A DNA stretch of 64,000 nucleotides, taken from the NCBI GenBank assembly GCA_934778215.1, contig CAKVOE010000002.1:124001-188000 (forward strand), in the 5' to 3' direction. Made by a program: the position numbers and the translations under genes. Numbering within the stretch: position 1 is the first letter of the stretch; each line of letters opens with the position of its first letter. The stretch is from an uncultured Clostridia bacterium. Lineage in GTDB: Bacteria > Bacillota > Clostridia > Christensenellales > UBA1242. Of this stretch, positions 17,705-25,006 are shown piece by piece. The notes below the pieces were generated by a model that worked only from the letters and a program-made list of their open reading frames with translations, was not told the DNA's origin and searched no databases.

Positions 17705-17860
17705 TCATTTCTTAAAAATCAAAATAGCCTTTGCGCCAGGTGTGGTTGTTGCAGAAACTAAAGCAAAACCATCTTTTTCCATCTCGTTACACCTATCTTC
17801 TATTTTCTTTGCCATTTTATTTGCTACGGGCGTGTAGCCTATTAATTCAGTTTTATACAT
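17705..17860 (-). CDS. 51-residue DUF4177-like small protein
   Basis: This short frame starts at an ATG preceded by AAAGGAG about 10 bases away and encodes 51 residues beginning MYKTELIGY. It then reads NKMAKKIEDRCNEMEKDGF, ALVSATTTPGAK and ILIFKK. The pattern of a strand, a helix ending in a Gly-aromatic turn, then LVS and a final hydrophobic strand with FKK is what small DUF4177-type proteins show. That family has no established function. The gene lies between the hairpin repeat array and the lipoprotein gene, transcribed towards the latter. Coding potential rests on the ribosome binding site and on the coherent amphipathic sequence. Confidence 0.6.
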   Translation of the reverse strand: MYKTELIGYTPVANKMAKKIEDRCNEMEKDGFALVSATTTPGAKAILIFKK

Positions 17861-18042
17861 TTATTTTACTCCTTTGTTATTAAATACTTTTGGTTGTTGC
17901 CAATTAAGTAAATAATCAAAAAACTTGCGACTTTATAAATATAGTATAACATAAAGTTTTTTAATTTGTATATTAATTTTTAAGCAAGATAAACAAATAA
18001 TATTACTATTCGTTTCTTCTTAACATCTTTAACCATTAAAAA

Positions 18043-18399
18043 ATATCCAAGGATAAATTCCTTGGATATTGTTACTCCCCCACCTTATGCCGAACATTAC
18101 TGTTCGGCAATTTCTAATGCAGGGGCTTTTGCCCACCGAGCAAATAGCCCCTTGCACGCCGGAAGGCGGCGGTTTGAACCCTACACAAATCTAACAATTA
18201 AAAAATATCCAAGGATAAAATCTTTGGATTTTGTTACTCCCCCACCTTATGCCGAACATTACTGTTCGGCAATTTTTAATGCAGGGGCTTTTGCCCACCG
18301 GGCAAATAGCCCCTTGCAGGCCGGAAGGTGGCGGTTTGAACCCTACACAAATCTAACAATTAAAAAATATCCAAGGATAAATTCCTTGGATATTTTTTA
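18043..18399. repeat. tandem 162-bp hairpin-rich repeat, two full units plus a partial third
   Basis: The hairpin ATATCCAAGGA...TCCTTGGATAT occurs at 18043, 18205 and 18367, an exact 162-base period. Each full unit contains, in plus-strand order, this terminator-like hairpin, a GCCGAACA-TTAC-TGTTCGGC hairpin, a long GGGGCT-TTTGC.../...GCAAA-T-AGCCCC hairpin and a CC-GGAA-GG hairpin. The units differ at only a handful of positions; in unit 2 a single A-to-G change extends the third hairpin to TTTGCCC/GGGCAAA. The array ends against the 3' end of tRNA-Ile, and the third partial hairpin can act as that tRNA's terminator. The open frame across it (period divisible by three) has no ribosome binding site. 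I read it as a structured non-coding repeat. Confidence 0.8.
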
Positions 18400-18476
18400 T
18401 GGTTGGGATTAGTGGACTCGAACCACCGACCCCCACCTTATCAGGGTGGTGCTCTAACCATCTGAGCTAAATCCCA
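18400..18476 (-). tRNA. tRNA-Ile (GAT)
   Basis: A full cloverleaf reads on the minus strand: acceptor TGGGATT/AATCCCA, D-arm GCTC...GAGC, anticodon stem CCACC/GGTGG with loop CTGATAA (anticodon GAT), T-arm GGTGG-TTCGAGT-CCACT and an encoded CCA end. The first acceptor pair is T-A, which is less usual. It lies 40 bases after tRNA-Ala. Confidence 0.95.
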
Positions 18477-18516
18477 ATTTTGTTTGTTTTTACGACTTTA
18501 TCAACTGTCAAAATTA

Positions 18517-18593
18517 TGGTGGAGATAATCGGATTCGAACCGATGACCCCCTGCTTGCAAGGCAGGTGCTCTAGCCAACTGAGCTATACCCCC
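18517..18593 (-). tRNA. tRNA-Ala (TGC)
   Basis: The minus strand gives acceptor GGGGGTA/TATCTCC, D-arm GCTC...GAGC, anticodon loop CTTGCAA (anticodon TGC), T-arm ATCGG-TTCGAAT-CCGAT and an encoded CCA. It precedes tRNA-Ile, the pair often found in rRNA spacers, but no rRNA is present here. Confidence 0.96.
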
Positions 18594-18702
18594 ATAATGC
18601 CAAAACGAGTGTGGCGGAAATATTCTAATGTGTCTTATTTGTTTTCGACTTAATTATATTACCACCTTTTACTCGTCTTGTCAATGATTTTTATGAAAAA
18701 TT

Positions 18703-20385
18703 CTAATTTTGTTTTAAAAAACTTATTGCGTTGTTAAATCTGTCTTTAACCTCTTTTTCGCCTAATAATTGCATAATTTCATAAAGGTCTGGGGTTTGAC
18801 GCCTACCCGTTATGCTAACCCTAATTATTGTAGAAAAATCAGCCACACTGCCCACAAACATTTCTGGATTTTTCTTATATTCTTTCATATCTGGGCAAAA
18901 GCCACATTCTGTCGAAACTTCCTTAACACCCGCAAACCAACCGTCCTTATCTATATTTGTGCTAAATTTTTGGCTATATTTTTCAAGGGCTTCAACTATT
19001 TTTTCCTTTGTTATCTTTTCATAATCAAATGCAGAATAATCATTTTTATAAAGACTATTAAACATAAAACTATAAAAAGGCACAACTTCACTAAACGTTG
19101 TAATATCCTTTCGAGGTCTATTAATGTTTTTATCCATTCCAAAAACTTTTTTGCAATAATCTTCGTTTTCAGTCAACAATTTTGCAACATCGGCATTGTA
19201 CTTTTGTGCCCAATTTAAAGTTTTTTCATACATCTCTTCGCCAGTAAAACGGCTAATAATGTTTTTGCTTACATTATCTATCTTTACTAAGTCAAAAAGT
19301 GCACCGCTTTTACTCATATTGCTAATTTTAAAATCAAACTCAGAAATATTGGCATCTGGGTGCTCCGCTCTCCATGGCTCGTAATTAGAATTAATTAAAT
19401 TCATTAAATAGTCTACAATTGCATTGCTAGGGTACCCTGACTCATGAAACCACCTACTATCTGCCCAATCGTCCTTTCTTTTGCTTACCTTGCGTACATT
19501 TCCCGTTTCTTTATCTATGGTATTAACGGTTGGGGTATGTAAATATTTTGGCGCTGGCAACCCCATATATTCAAATAGTTGTATATGAAGTGGTACGCTT
19601 GGAAACCAACTTTCATCTCTAATAACGGTAGTTGTGTGCATAAGAGTATCATCAACCAAGTGCGCTAAATGATACAAGGTTTGCCCATCACTTTTTAAAA
19701 TAATGTAATCATTAGAATTTACCGGAAGAACGGTTTCGCCAATTCTTAAATCTTTAAATTTAAATCTTTTGGTGCCATCTCCATTACTCTTTATTCTAAT
19801 TGTAAACGGTCTACCCGCCTTCAAATTTTCTTCAACAGCCTCTAAACTTAAATCTCTGCACTTTGCCCATCTTCCATAATAACCTAGTGGCAAGCCCAAT
19901 CTTTTTTGCTCGTTTGCCGAATCATCATCAGAACCATCGCAAAAACAAGGGTAAGCAAGTCCTCTGCGTACTAAATCTTTTGCAAACGCTTGATAAATTT
20001 CCTTTCTTCGACTTTGAATATATGGCCCATATTCGCCCTTTTCTTCATTTTCGGAAATAAACCCTTCATCAAACTCAATTCCAAACCCTTTTAATGCAGG
20101 AACAAAAATATCAGCAGCGCCAGCAACTTCTCTTTTGCTATCGGTGTCTTCATCTCTTAAAAAGAACACACCTTTTTCTTTAGAATTTGCCACCGCTCTG
20201 TTTATTAAGCATTGGTAAACTCCGCCAATGTGCATATATCCTGTTGGACTTGGTGCAAATCTTGTAACTTCGGCGTCTTCTGGCAAGTTTCGCTTTGGGT
20301 ACATCTTATAATAATCTTCGGGCGTTTTTGTGATGTTAGGGAACAACAAATCCGCCATTATCTTGTATTCATCTAGTGTTGGCAT
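18703..20385 (-). CDS. gltX: glutamate--tRNA ligase, long variant
   Basis: The enzyme charges tRNA with glutamate. The 560-residue protein has the class I signature FAPSPTGYMHIGGV (HIGH-type motif near residues 43-56) and a KMSKS-type motif reading VSKRKDDW near residue 303. The helical C-terminal half should bind the anticodon. It is longer than common bacterial GltX (about 480-500 residues), partly through an N-terminal extension of about 35 residues before the catalytic fold and through insertions such as SDDDSANEQKRLG. Whether it is discriminating or also charges tRNA-Gln cannot be read here. The start has AAGGAG upstream. The ATG is 1 base after the stop of the HD-domain gene, so they share a transcript. 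Confidence 0.92.
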   Translation of the reverse strand: MPTLDEYKIMADLLFPNITKTPEDYYKMYPKRNLPEDAEVTRFAPSPTGYMHIGGVYQCLINRAVANSKEKGVFFLRDEDTDSKREVAGAADIFVPALKGFGIEFDEGFISENEEKGEYGPYIQSRRKEIYQAFAKDLVRRGLAYPCFCDGSDDDSANEQKRLGLPLGYYGRWAKCRDLSLEAVEENLKAGRPFTIRIKSNGDGTKRFKFKDLRIGETVLPVNSNDYIILKSDGQTLYHLAHLVDDTLMHTTTVIRDESWFPSVPLHIQLFEYMGLPAPKYLHTPTVNTIDKETGNVRKVSKRKDDWADSRWFHESGYPSNAIVDYLMNLINSNYEPWRAEHPDANISEFDFKISNMSKSGALFDLVKIDNVSKNIISRFTGEEMYEKTLNWAQKYNADVAKLLTENEDYCKKVFGMDKNINRPRKDITTFSEVVPFYSFMFNSLYKNDYSAFDYEKITKEKIVEALEKYSQKFSTNIDKDGWFAGVKEVSTECGFCPDMKEYKKNPEMFVGSVADFSTIIRVSITGRRQTPDLYEIMQLLGEKEVKDRFNNAISFLKQN

Positions 20386-20386
20386 T

Positions 20387-20995
20387 TTAATCTCCTTTTT
20401 TGTTATTTATTAAACTATTTTCATCTATATAAGTGGCTGTTAGGTCGGCTATATGCATCCAAACACAAAGCGGAAACCTTCTACAACTTTCGCTTAGCCC
20501 GTTTGCTCCACCCAAAACTCTAACATCAAAGCCACCCATATGCCAATTTATTGCAAGTGCCTCTTCTCTTGTAAGCCTAATGAACCCATTTATAATATAA
20601 ACAGATTTTTCACCATGTCCATAAGGCAACTTTTCTTCAACTGAATAATAAGGTTTTTTAACCCATTCGCCGTTTTCTTTGGCGTTTCTATAATCTATTT
20701 TATAAAAATCAATCTTACATAAATCGTGAAGCAGTCCACAAATCGCTATGGTTTCTTCTGGATATTTTTCATATCCACCATATTCGCTAACTATTAGTTT
20801 ATTAAGTCTATCATAAACATTTAAACTATGCTCGCAAAGTCCGCCCTCGTGGTCACAATGATATTTTGCACTGGCTGGCGCAATAAAAAAGTCGCTCTTT
20901 TCTAAATAAGCAATAAGTTCGTCTACGCCCTCTCGCTTAACCTTGTCTTTTAATAAACCAATAAATTTTGCCTTGTTTGTTTCGACATCGCTCAT
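20387..20995 (-). CDS. HD-domain phosphohydrolase
   Basis: The 202-residue product has the HD-domain metal ligands: CDHEGGLCEHSLNVY (His) around residues 45-60 and ICGLLHDLCKIDFY (the HD pair) around 85-98, then INWHMGGF later on. HD proteins are metal-dependent phosphohydrolases acting on nucleotides or nucleic acids, for example the YhaM-type 3'-5' exonuclease domain. Specificity cannot be read here. It sits between leuS and gltX in the same orientation, with a 1-base gap to gltX. Start at an ATG with a weak AAGGAAA site. Confidence 0.8.
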   Translation of the reverse strand: MSDVETNKAKFIGLLKDKVKREGVDELIAYLEKSDFFIAPASAKYHCDHEGGLCEHSLNVYDRLNKLIVSEYGGYEKYPEETIAICGLLHDLCKIDFYKIDYRNAKENGEWVKKPYYSVEEKLPYGHGEKSVYIINGFIRLTREEALAINWHMGGFDVRVLGGANGLSESCRRFPLCVWMHIADLTATYIDENSLINNKKGD

Positions 20996-21034
20996 AAATA
21001 TTTTTCCTTTTTACAAATTTTAAACTTTTAATAA

Positions 21035-23455
21035 TTATACAACAATATTAAAAATCTTGCCCTTTACATAAATTATTTTTTTAGGTTCGCTTGTTAAATA
21101 TTTTGCTATTTCTGGAACTTCTTTTGCAACGGCAACAATCTCTTCTTGTGTAGCATCTTTATTAACCTTAACCACTCCACGAAGTTTTCCATTTATTTGA
21201 ATAGGAATATCTATTTCGTCTAATTGCAATTTACTTTCATCATACTCCGGAAAACTCTCGCCTGCAATATCTTTGCCAAAAACAATCTCATACAATTCAC
21301 TTGTTAAATGTGGAGCAAGCGGGTTAAGACAGATTAAAAATTGTCTTAATTCTTCACGAGTTATAAACCCATCTTCTTTAATCTTTTTCATAAACTTCAT
21401 ACAAGCACTAATTGCGGTATTAAGTTTTAAATTTTCGTAGTCTTCGCTAACCTTTTTAATTAATGTGTTTAATTCAAACTCATGTTCAGCCGAAACACCA
21501 TCGCCCTTTATCATATCTTGAAGTTTCCAAACTTTATCCAAAAAGTTTTTAATTCCGTCTATGCCATTAAATGTCCAAATGCAATTATCTTCGTATCCCG
21601 CCAAAAAGTGCAAATGCATTCTTGCAACATCAGCGCCGTATTTGTCTATAACTTCTAGCGGAGAAACGCCATTTATTGAACTTTTGCTCATTTTTTTGCC
21701 TTCGCTATCCAAAATTAGACCACTACCCATCTTTCTTGCAAAAGGGTCACGGGTTGGCACAGCCCCAATTTCGTACAAAAAGTTTTGCCAGAAGAATGCA
21801 TAAAGCACATGTCTGGTAATATGCTCCGTTCCGCCAGTATAACAATCTACACTGCCCCAATATTTTAATTTATCAAAATCTGCCAACTTTTCGTTGTTGT
21901 GTGGGTCGGTATACCTTAGCCAATACCAACTAGACCCCGCCCAGTTTGGCATAGTGTCAGTTTCGTGTCTTGCAGGACCACCGCAATTAGGACATATTGT
22001 ATTAACCCACGAATCAATTTTTGAAAGAGGCGAATCGCCTTTTGCGTTAGGCAAATAGTCGTCAGTTTCTGGCAAAACCAATGGTAAATCTTTTTCGTTT
22101 ATTGGAACAATTCCACATTTGTCACAAAAAACCACAGGGAATGGCTCACCCCAATATCTTTGACGGTTAAATGGCCAGTCTTGCATTTTGTAGTTAATTT
22201 TACGCTCGCCATAACCATTTTTTACAACAAAGTCGGCAATGGCTGGCTTTGCGTCTTTTACCCGCATTCCACTAAACTCGCCCGAATTCATTAATTTTGA
22301 ATTGTTTTGCAAATAGTCTTGCTTTTCTTCGGCCTTTGAAGAAATGTCCCCTTCTATAACCTGAATTAGTGGAATATTAAACATTTTTGCAAATTCGTAA
22401 TCTCTTTGGTCGTGAGCAGGAACAGCCATAACAGCACCTGTTCCATAATTTGCTACAACAAAATCACCTAAATATATCTTAACCTTGTTCCCGTTAACGG
22501 GGTTTACACAGTAAACACCTTCTAGTTCTACACCCGACTTGTCTTTAACTTGACTAATTCTTTCAAACTCACTTTTAAGAGTGGTCTTTTCTTGATACTC
22601 TTTAACTTTATCTAAATTTGTTATGTACGGACTTAGTGTATTTACTAATTTATTTTCAGGAGCCATAACAACAAAGGTTACCCCAAATATGGTTTCAATA
22701 CAGGTGGTAAAAATTTCTACCACGCCAACTTCTTCGTTGGTGCTATTAAAAACTTTAAACTTAACCTGCATTCCTTCGCTCTTTCCTATCCAGTTGCGTT
22801 GAGATTCTTTTAAACTCTCTGCCATATTGATTCTATCCACATTGTCTAGAAGCTTCTCTGAGTATTCCTTCATTTTTAAGAACCAAACATCTCTATTAAC
22901 TTGTATTACATCACTTCCGCAACGGTCACACTTTCCTCCTTGACTGTCTTCATTAGACAAAACCGTTTGACATTTTTCACAAAAATTAACGGTGCCATTT
23001 TTTTTGTATGCCTTGCCATTTTTTAATAGTTGCATAAAAATCCATTGTGTCCATTTGTAATAGTCTGGGTCTGATGTGCAGATTGTTCTTGTCCAATCAA
23101 AACTTAGCCCTATTTTTTTTACTTGGTTTAGGGCATTTTTCATTCCTTCTTCTACAAATTTGCGAGGGTTTATTCCCTTTTTTATTGCTGCATTTTCTGC
23201 TGGCAACCCAAAAGCGTCCCCACCTATTGGAAACAAAACATTATAACCTTTTAGTCTTTTGTATCTTGCAAGAGCATCAGCCGGAACAGAACCCTTTAAA
23301 TGCCCCATATGCAAATTACCGCTAACATTAAAAAACTCATATAATACATAGTATTTAGGTTTTGTAGGATGAAAATCTACCGCTTTAAACGATGGTTCAT
23401 CTTCCCACCTTTTTTGCCACTTTTCTTCAACTTCCTTAAAATTGTATTCTTTCAT
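21035..23455 (-). CDS. leuS: leucine--tRNA ligase
   Basis: This class I synthetase charges tRNA-Leu and edits mischarged amino acids. The 806-residue protein shows the HIGH motif as GNLHMGHLKG (about 45-54), a zinc-ribbon region with FCEKCQTVL and CDRCGS, the CP1 editing domain (about 220-400, including TTCIETIFGVTF and AVPAHDQRD), the WAGSSWYWLRY segment, the KMSKSSING loop and a C-terminal domain ending in ...KGKIFNIVV. Length is standard. It begins the leuS-HD-gltX run. No T-box leader is visible in the roughly 190 bases upstream. Confidence 0.97.
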   Translation of the reverse strand: MKEYNFKEVEEKWQKRWEDEPSFKAVDFHPTKPKYYVLYEFFNVSGNLHMGHLKGSVPADALARYKRLKGYNVLFPIGGDAFGLPAENAAIKKGINPRKFVEEGMKNALNQVKKIGLSFDWTRTICTSDPDYYKWTQWIFMQLLKNGKAYKKNGTVNFCEKCQTVLSNEDSQGGKCDRCGSDVIQVNRDVWFLKMKEYSEKLLDNVDRINMAESLKESQRNWIGKSEGMQVKFKVFNSTNEEVGVVEIFTTCIETIFGVTFVVMAPENKLVNTLSPYITNLDKVKEYQEKTTLKSEFERISQVKDKSGVELEGVYCVNPVNGNKVKIYLGDFVVANYGTGAVMAVPAHDQRDYEFAKMFNIPLIQVIEGDISSKAEEKQDYLQNNSKLMNSGEFSGMRVKDAKPAIADFVVKNGYGERKINYKMQDWPFNRQRYWGEPFPVVFCDKCGIVPINEKDLPLVLPETDDYLPNAKGDSPLSKIDSWVNTICPNCGGPARHETDTMPNWAGSSWYWLRYTDPHNNEKLADFDKLKYWGSVDCYTGGTEHITRHVLYAFFWQNFLYEIGAVPTRDPFARKMGSGLILDSEGKKMSKSSINGVSPLEVIDKYGADVARMHLHFLAGYEDNCIWTFNGIDGIKNFLDKVWKLQDMIKGDGVSAEHEFELNTLIKKVSEDYENLKLNTAISACMKFMKKIKEDGFITREELRQFLICLNPLAPHLTSELYEIVFGKDIAGESFPEYDESKLQLDEIDIPIQINGKLRGVVKVNKDATQEEIVAVAKEVPEIAKYLTSEPKKIIYVKGKIFNIVV

Positions 23456-23588
23456 TGCTATTCATTCCTTGTAAATTAATGAGTTTATTTTATCACAACG
23501 GCCTTGTAACTTCAAGTGTTTTTAATAACAATTAGCATTAATACCTTGCTTTTAAAAAAATTTTGTAACAACAAATATCTGCTTATGC

Positions 23589-23617
23589 TTGTTTAAAAAT
23601 TTTTTGTATGATATAAT
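23589..23617 (+). promoter_or_regulatory. promoter of the 23650 gene
   Basis: TTGTTT at 23589-23594, a 17-base spacer and TATAAT at 23612-23617 with a TG extension one base before it. Confidence 0.65.
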
Positions 23618-23649
23618 CAAAATTGCTAATCGAATAAAAGGAGATTGTA

Positions 23650-24777
23650 ATGGATTTTGACATTTTAAACAGAATTAGTGATGCAGAAAACTATAAACTA
23701 AAACTCGGCTTGACAATGATTTTAATAAACGCCAGCCAAAACGGAGAACTAAAAGTAAAAAGAAATAAAAATGTATATAATTTTTGCATCAACGAAATAA
23801 AAAAATTAACTCTTGCACTAGATGATAGCAAGGGGTTTAAATACAATGATGAGATTTTGTCCTACGGCGAACAACTCTTTCATTTACTAATAGTTACCGA
23901 AGTTATTGATGAAGACAATTTACCTCTTTTGCAAAATTTTTCTAATGTTGTTAAAAAGTTTCGTGGGCCAATTAACACCATATTAGAATTAGGCAAAAAA
24001 AAGGAATGCGACCAAAAAGCCGCCGACAAACTGCTTGCCGAAATTGAAAAAATGAAGGACATTGACCTTAAAAACTGCACATTTGTGCAACTATTAGAGC
24101 AAACACGTGAAGATCAACTACATTTTGAACCAACTGCAAAAAAGCAAATTGCTGATTACATTTTTGACAAATTAAAAGATGGCGAAAAGTGTTATCCCGC
24201 ACTTACAGAAGACCAAAAATACACCCTATTCATTTTATCCGACCTTACATTTTTTTACGATACCGAAAACACCGAAAAATTAATGCTAGACCTTGCAAAA
24301 TTCGATGACGAATTTGTTTTTGCTACAATAAGATACCAGTTACATAAAAATAAAGAACCCGACACCGATATGCTTACAAAACTCGCAAACAATTTAGAGT
24401 ACGGTGCTCTCTTGTATGGTCTTCTTGGCGGATACAAGCGAACCGACCTGTTTCCTGCAAACATTAATAACCCTACCTATCTTGCGAAAAGTGCGTTGGT
24501 GCATTGGCTTGCCTACCCAACAGAATTGGGTCAAGTACCTGACAAAATAGAATTTTTGGGTGTTAAGTCTGTTAAAAAAAGAGATTATTATATTTACAAA
24601 TTTATGACAAACAGCGAAAATCTTGAAAGCGACAGAAGAAATGTTTGGCTTGTTGGTTGGGGAAATGCACAAGGCGGAACATTTAGCAACTTTGACAAAC
24701 TCTCTGACTTTGAATGCAATCGCAAAGAAAAAACACTTAAACTTATTAAAAAGTCTATAATTAAAACGGGCATATAG
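23650..24777 (+). CDS. hypothetical cytoplasmic protein
   Basis: The 375-residue protein has no signal peptide or membrane segment. Residues about 1-270 look all-helical with many Lys, Glu and Leu. Residues about 295-370 look beta-rich and distinct: IEFLGVKSVKKRDYYIYKF, then RRNVWLVGWG and GGTFSNFDKL. This two-part layout suggests a helical repeat joined to a small globular domain. I do not recognise either half. The AAAGGAG site and consensus promoter make it a convincing gene, and a terminator follows directly, so it is monocistronic. Confidence 0.6.
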   Translation: MDFDILNRISDAENYKLKLGLTMILINASQNGELKVKRNKNVYNFCINEIKKLTLALDDSKGFKYNDEILSYGEQLFHLLIVTEVIDEDNLPLLQNFSNVVKKFRGPINTILELGKKKECDQKAADKLLAEIEKMKDIDLKNCTFVQLLEQTREDQLHFEPTAKKQIADYIFDKLKDGEKCYPALTEDQKYTLFILSDLTFFYDTENTEKLMLDLAKFDDEFVFATIRYQLHKNKEPDTDMLTKLANNLEYGALLYGLLGGYKRTDLFPANINNPTYLAKSALVHWLAYPTELGQVPDKIEFLGVKSVKKRDYYIYKFMTNSENLESDRRNVWLVGWGNAQGGTFSNFDKLSDFECNRKEKTLKLIKKSIIKTGI

Positions 24778-24793
24778 CAAATTATTTTGCAAT

Positions 24794-24836
24794 AAAAAGC
24801 CATTAAGCATTTATTTGTTTAATGGTTTTTTCTTTT
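24794..24836 (+). terminator. intrinsic terminator of the 23650 gene
   Basis: AAAAAGCCATTAA pairs with TTAATGGTTTTT around a 12-base loop and is followed by TTTCTTTTT. Confidence 0.85.
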
Positions 24837-24950
24837 TGTTAAGTAGTTGTAGTTTATACTTTCGCAAAAGCCTATAAAACACCAACAAGTTATGGTGTCA
24901 CAAAATAAAGGGAAACCAGACATTATCAATCACTTTTTTGTTAAAAACAC

Positions 24951-24978
24951 TTGAAATATTTACATTTTGTGGTAAAAT
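24951..24978 (+). promoter_or_regulatory. promoter of the 25007 gene
   Basis: TTGAAA at 24951-24956, a 16-base spacer and TAAAAT at 24973-24978. Its position excludes a start codon at 24938. Confidence 0.55.
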
Positions 24979-25006
24979 TATTACAATAAAAACTTTGGGG
25001 GAATGT

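Noticed and set aside
18043..18399. CRISPR-like array
   Set aside because: There are only two full units with no unique spacers, and the unit is 162 bases long. No cas genes were found.
18062..18412. 116-residue plus-strand open frame made of two 54-residue repeats
   Set aside because: It is open only because the DNA repeat period is divisible by three. There is no ribosome binding site, it runs into tRNA-Ile, and differences between units are mostly amino-acid-changing while hairpins are preserved.
23456..23650. T-box riboswitch upstream of leuS
   Set aside because: No T-box sequence (TGGNACCGCG) or specifier hairpin was seen in the leader.
24938..25006. Alternative upstream start of the 807-residue protein
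   Set aside because: The codon lies upstream of the predicted -35 box and has no ribosome binding site.
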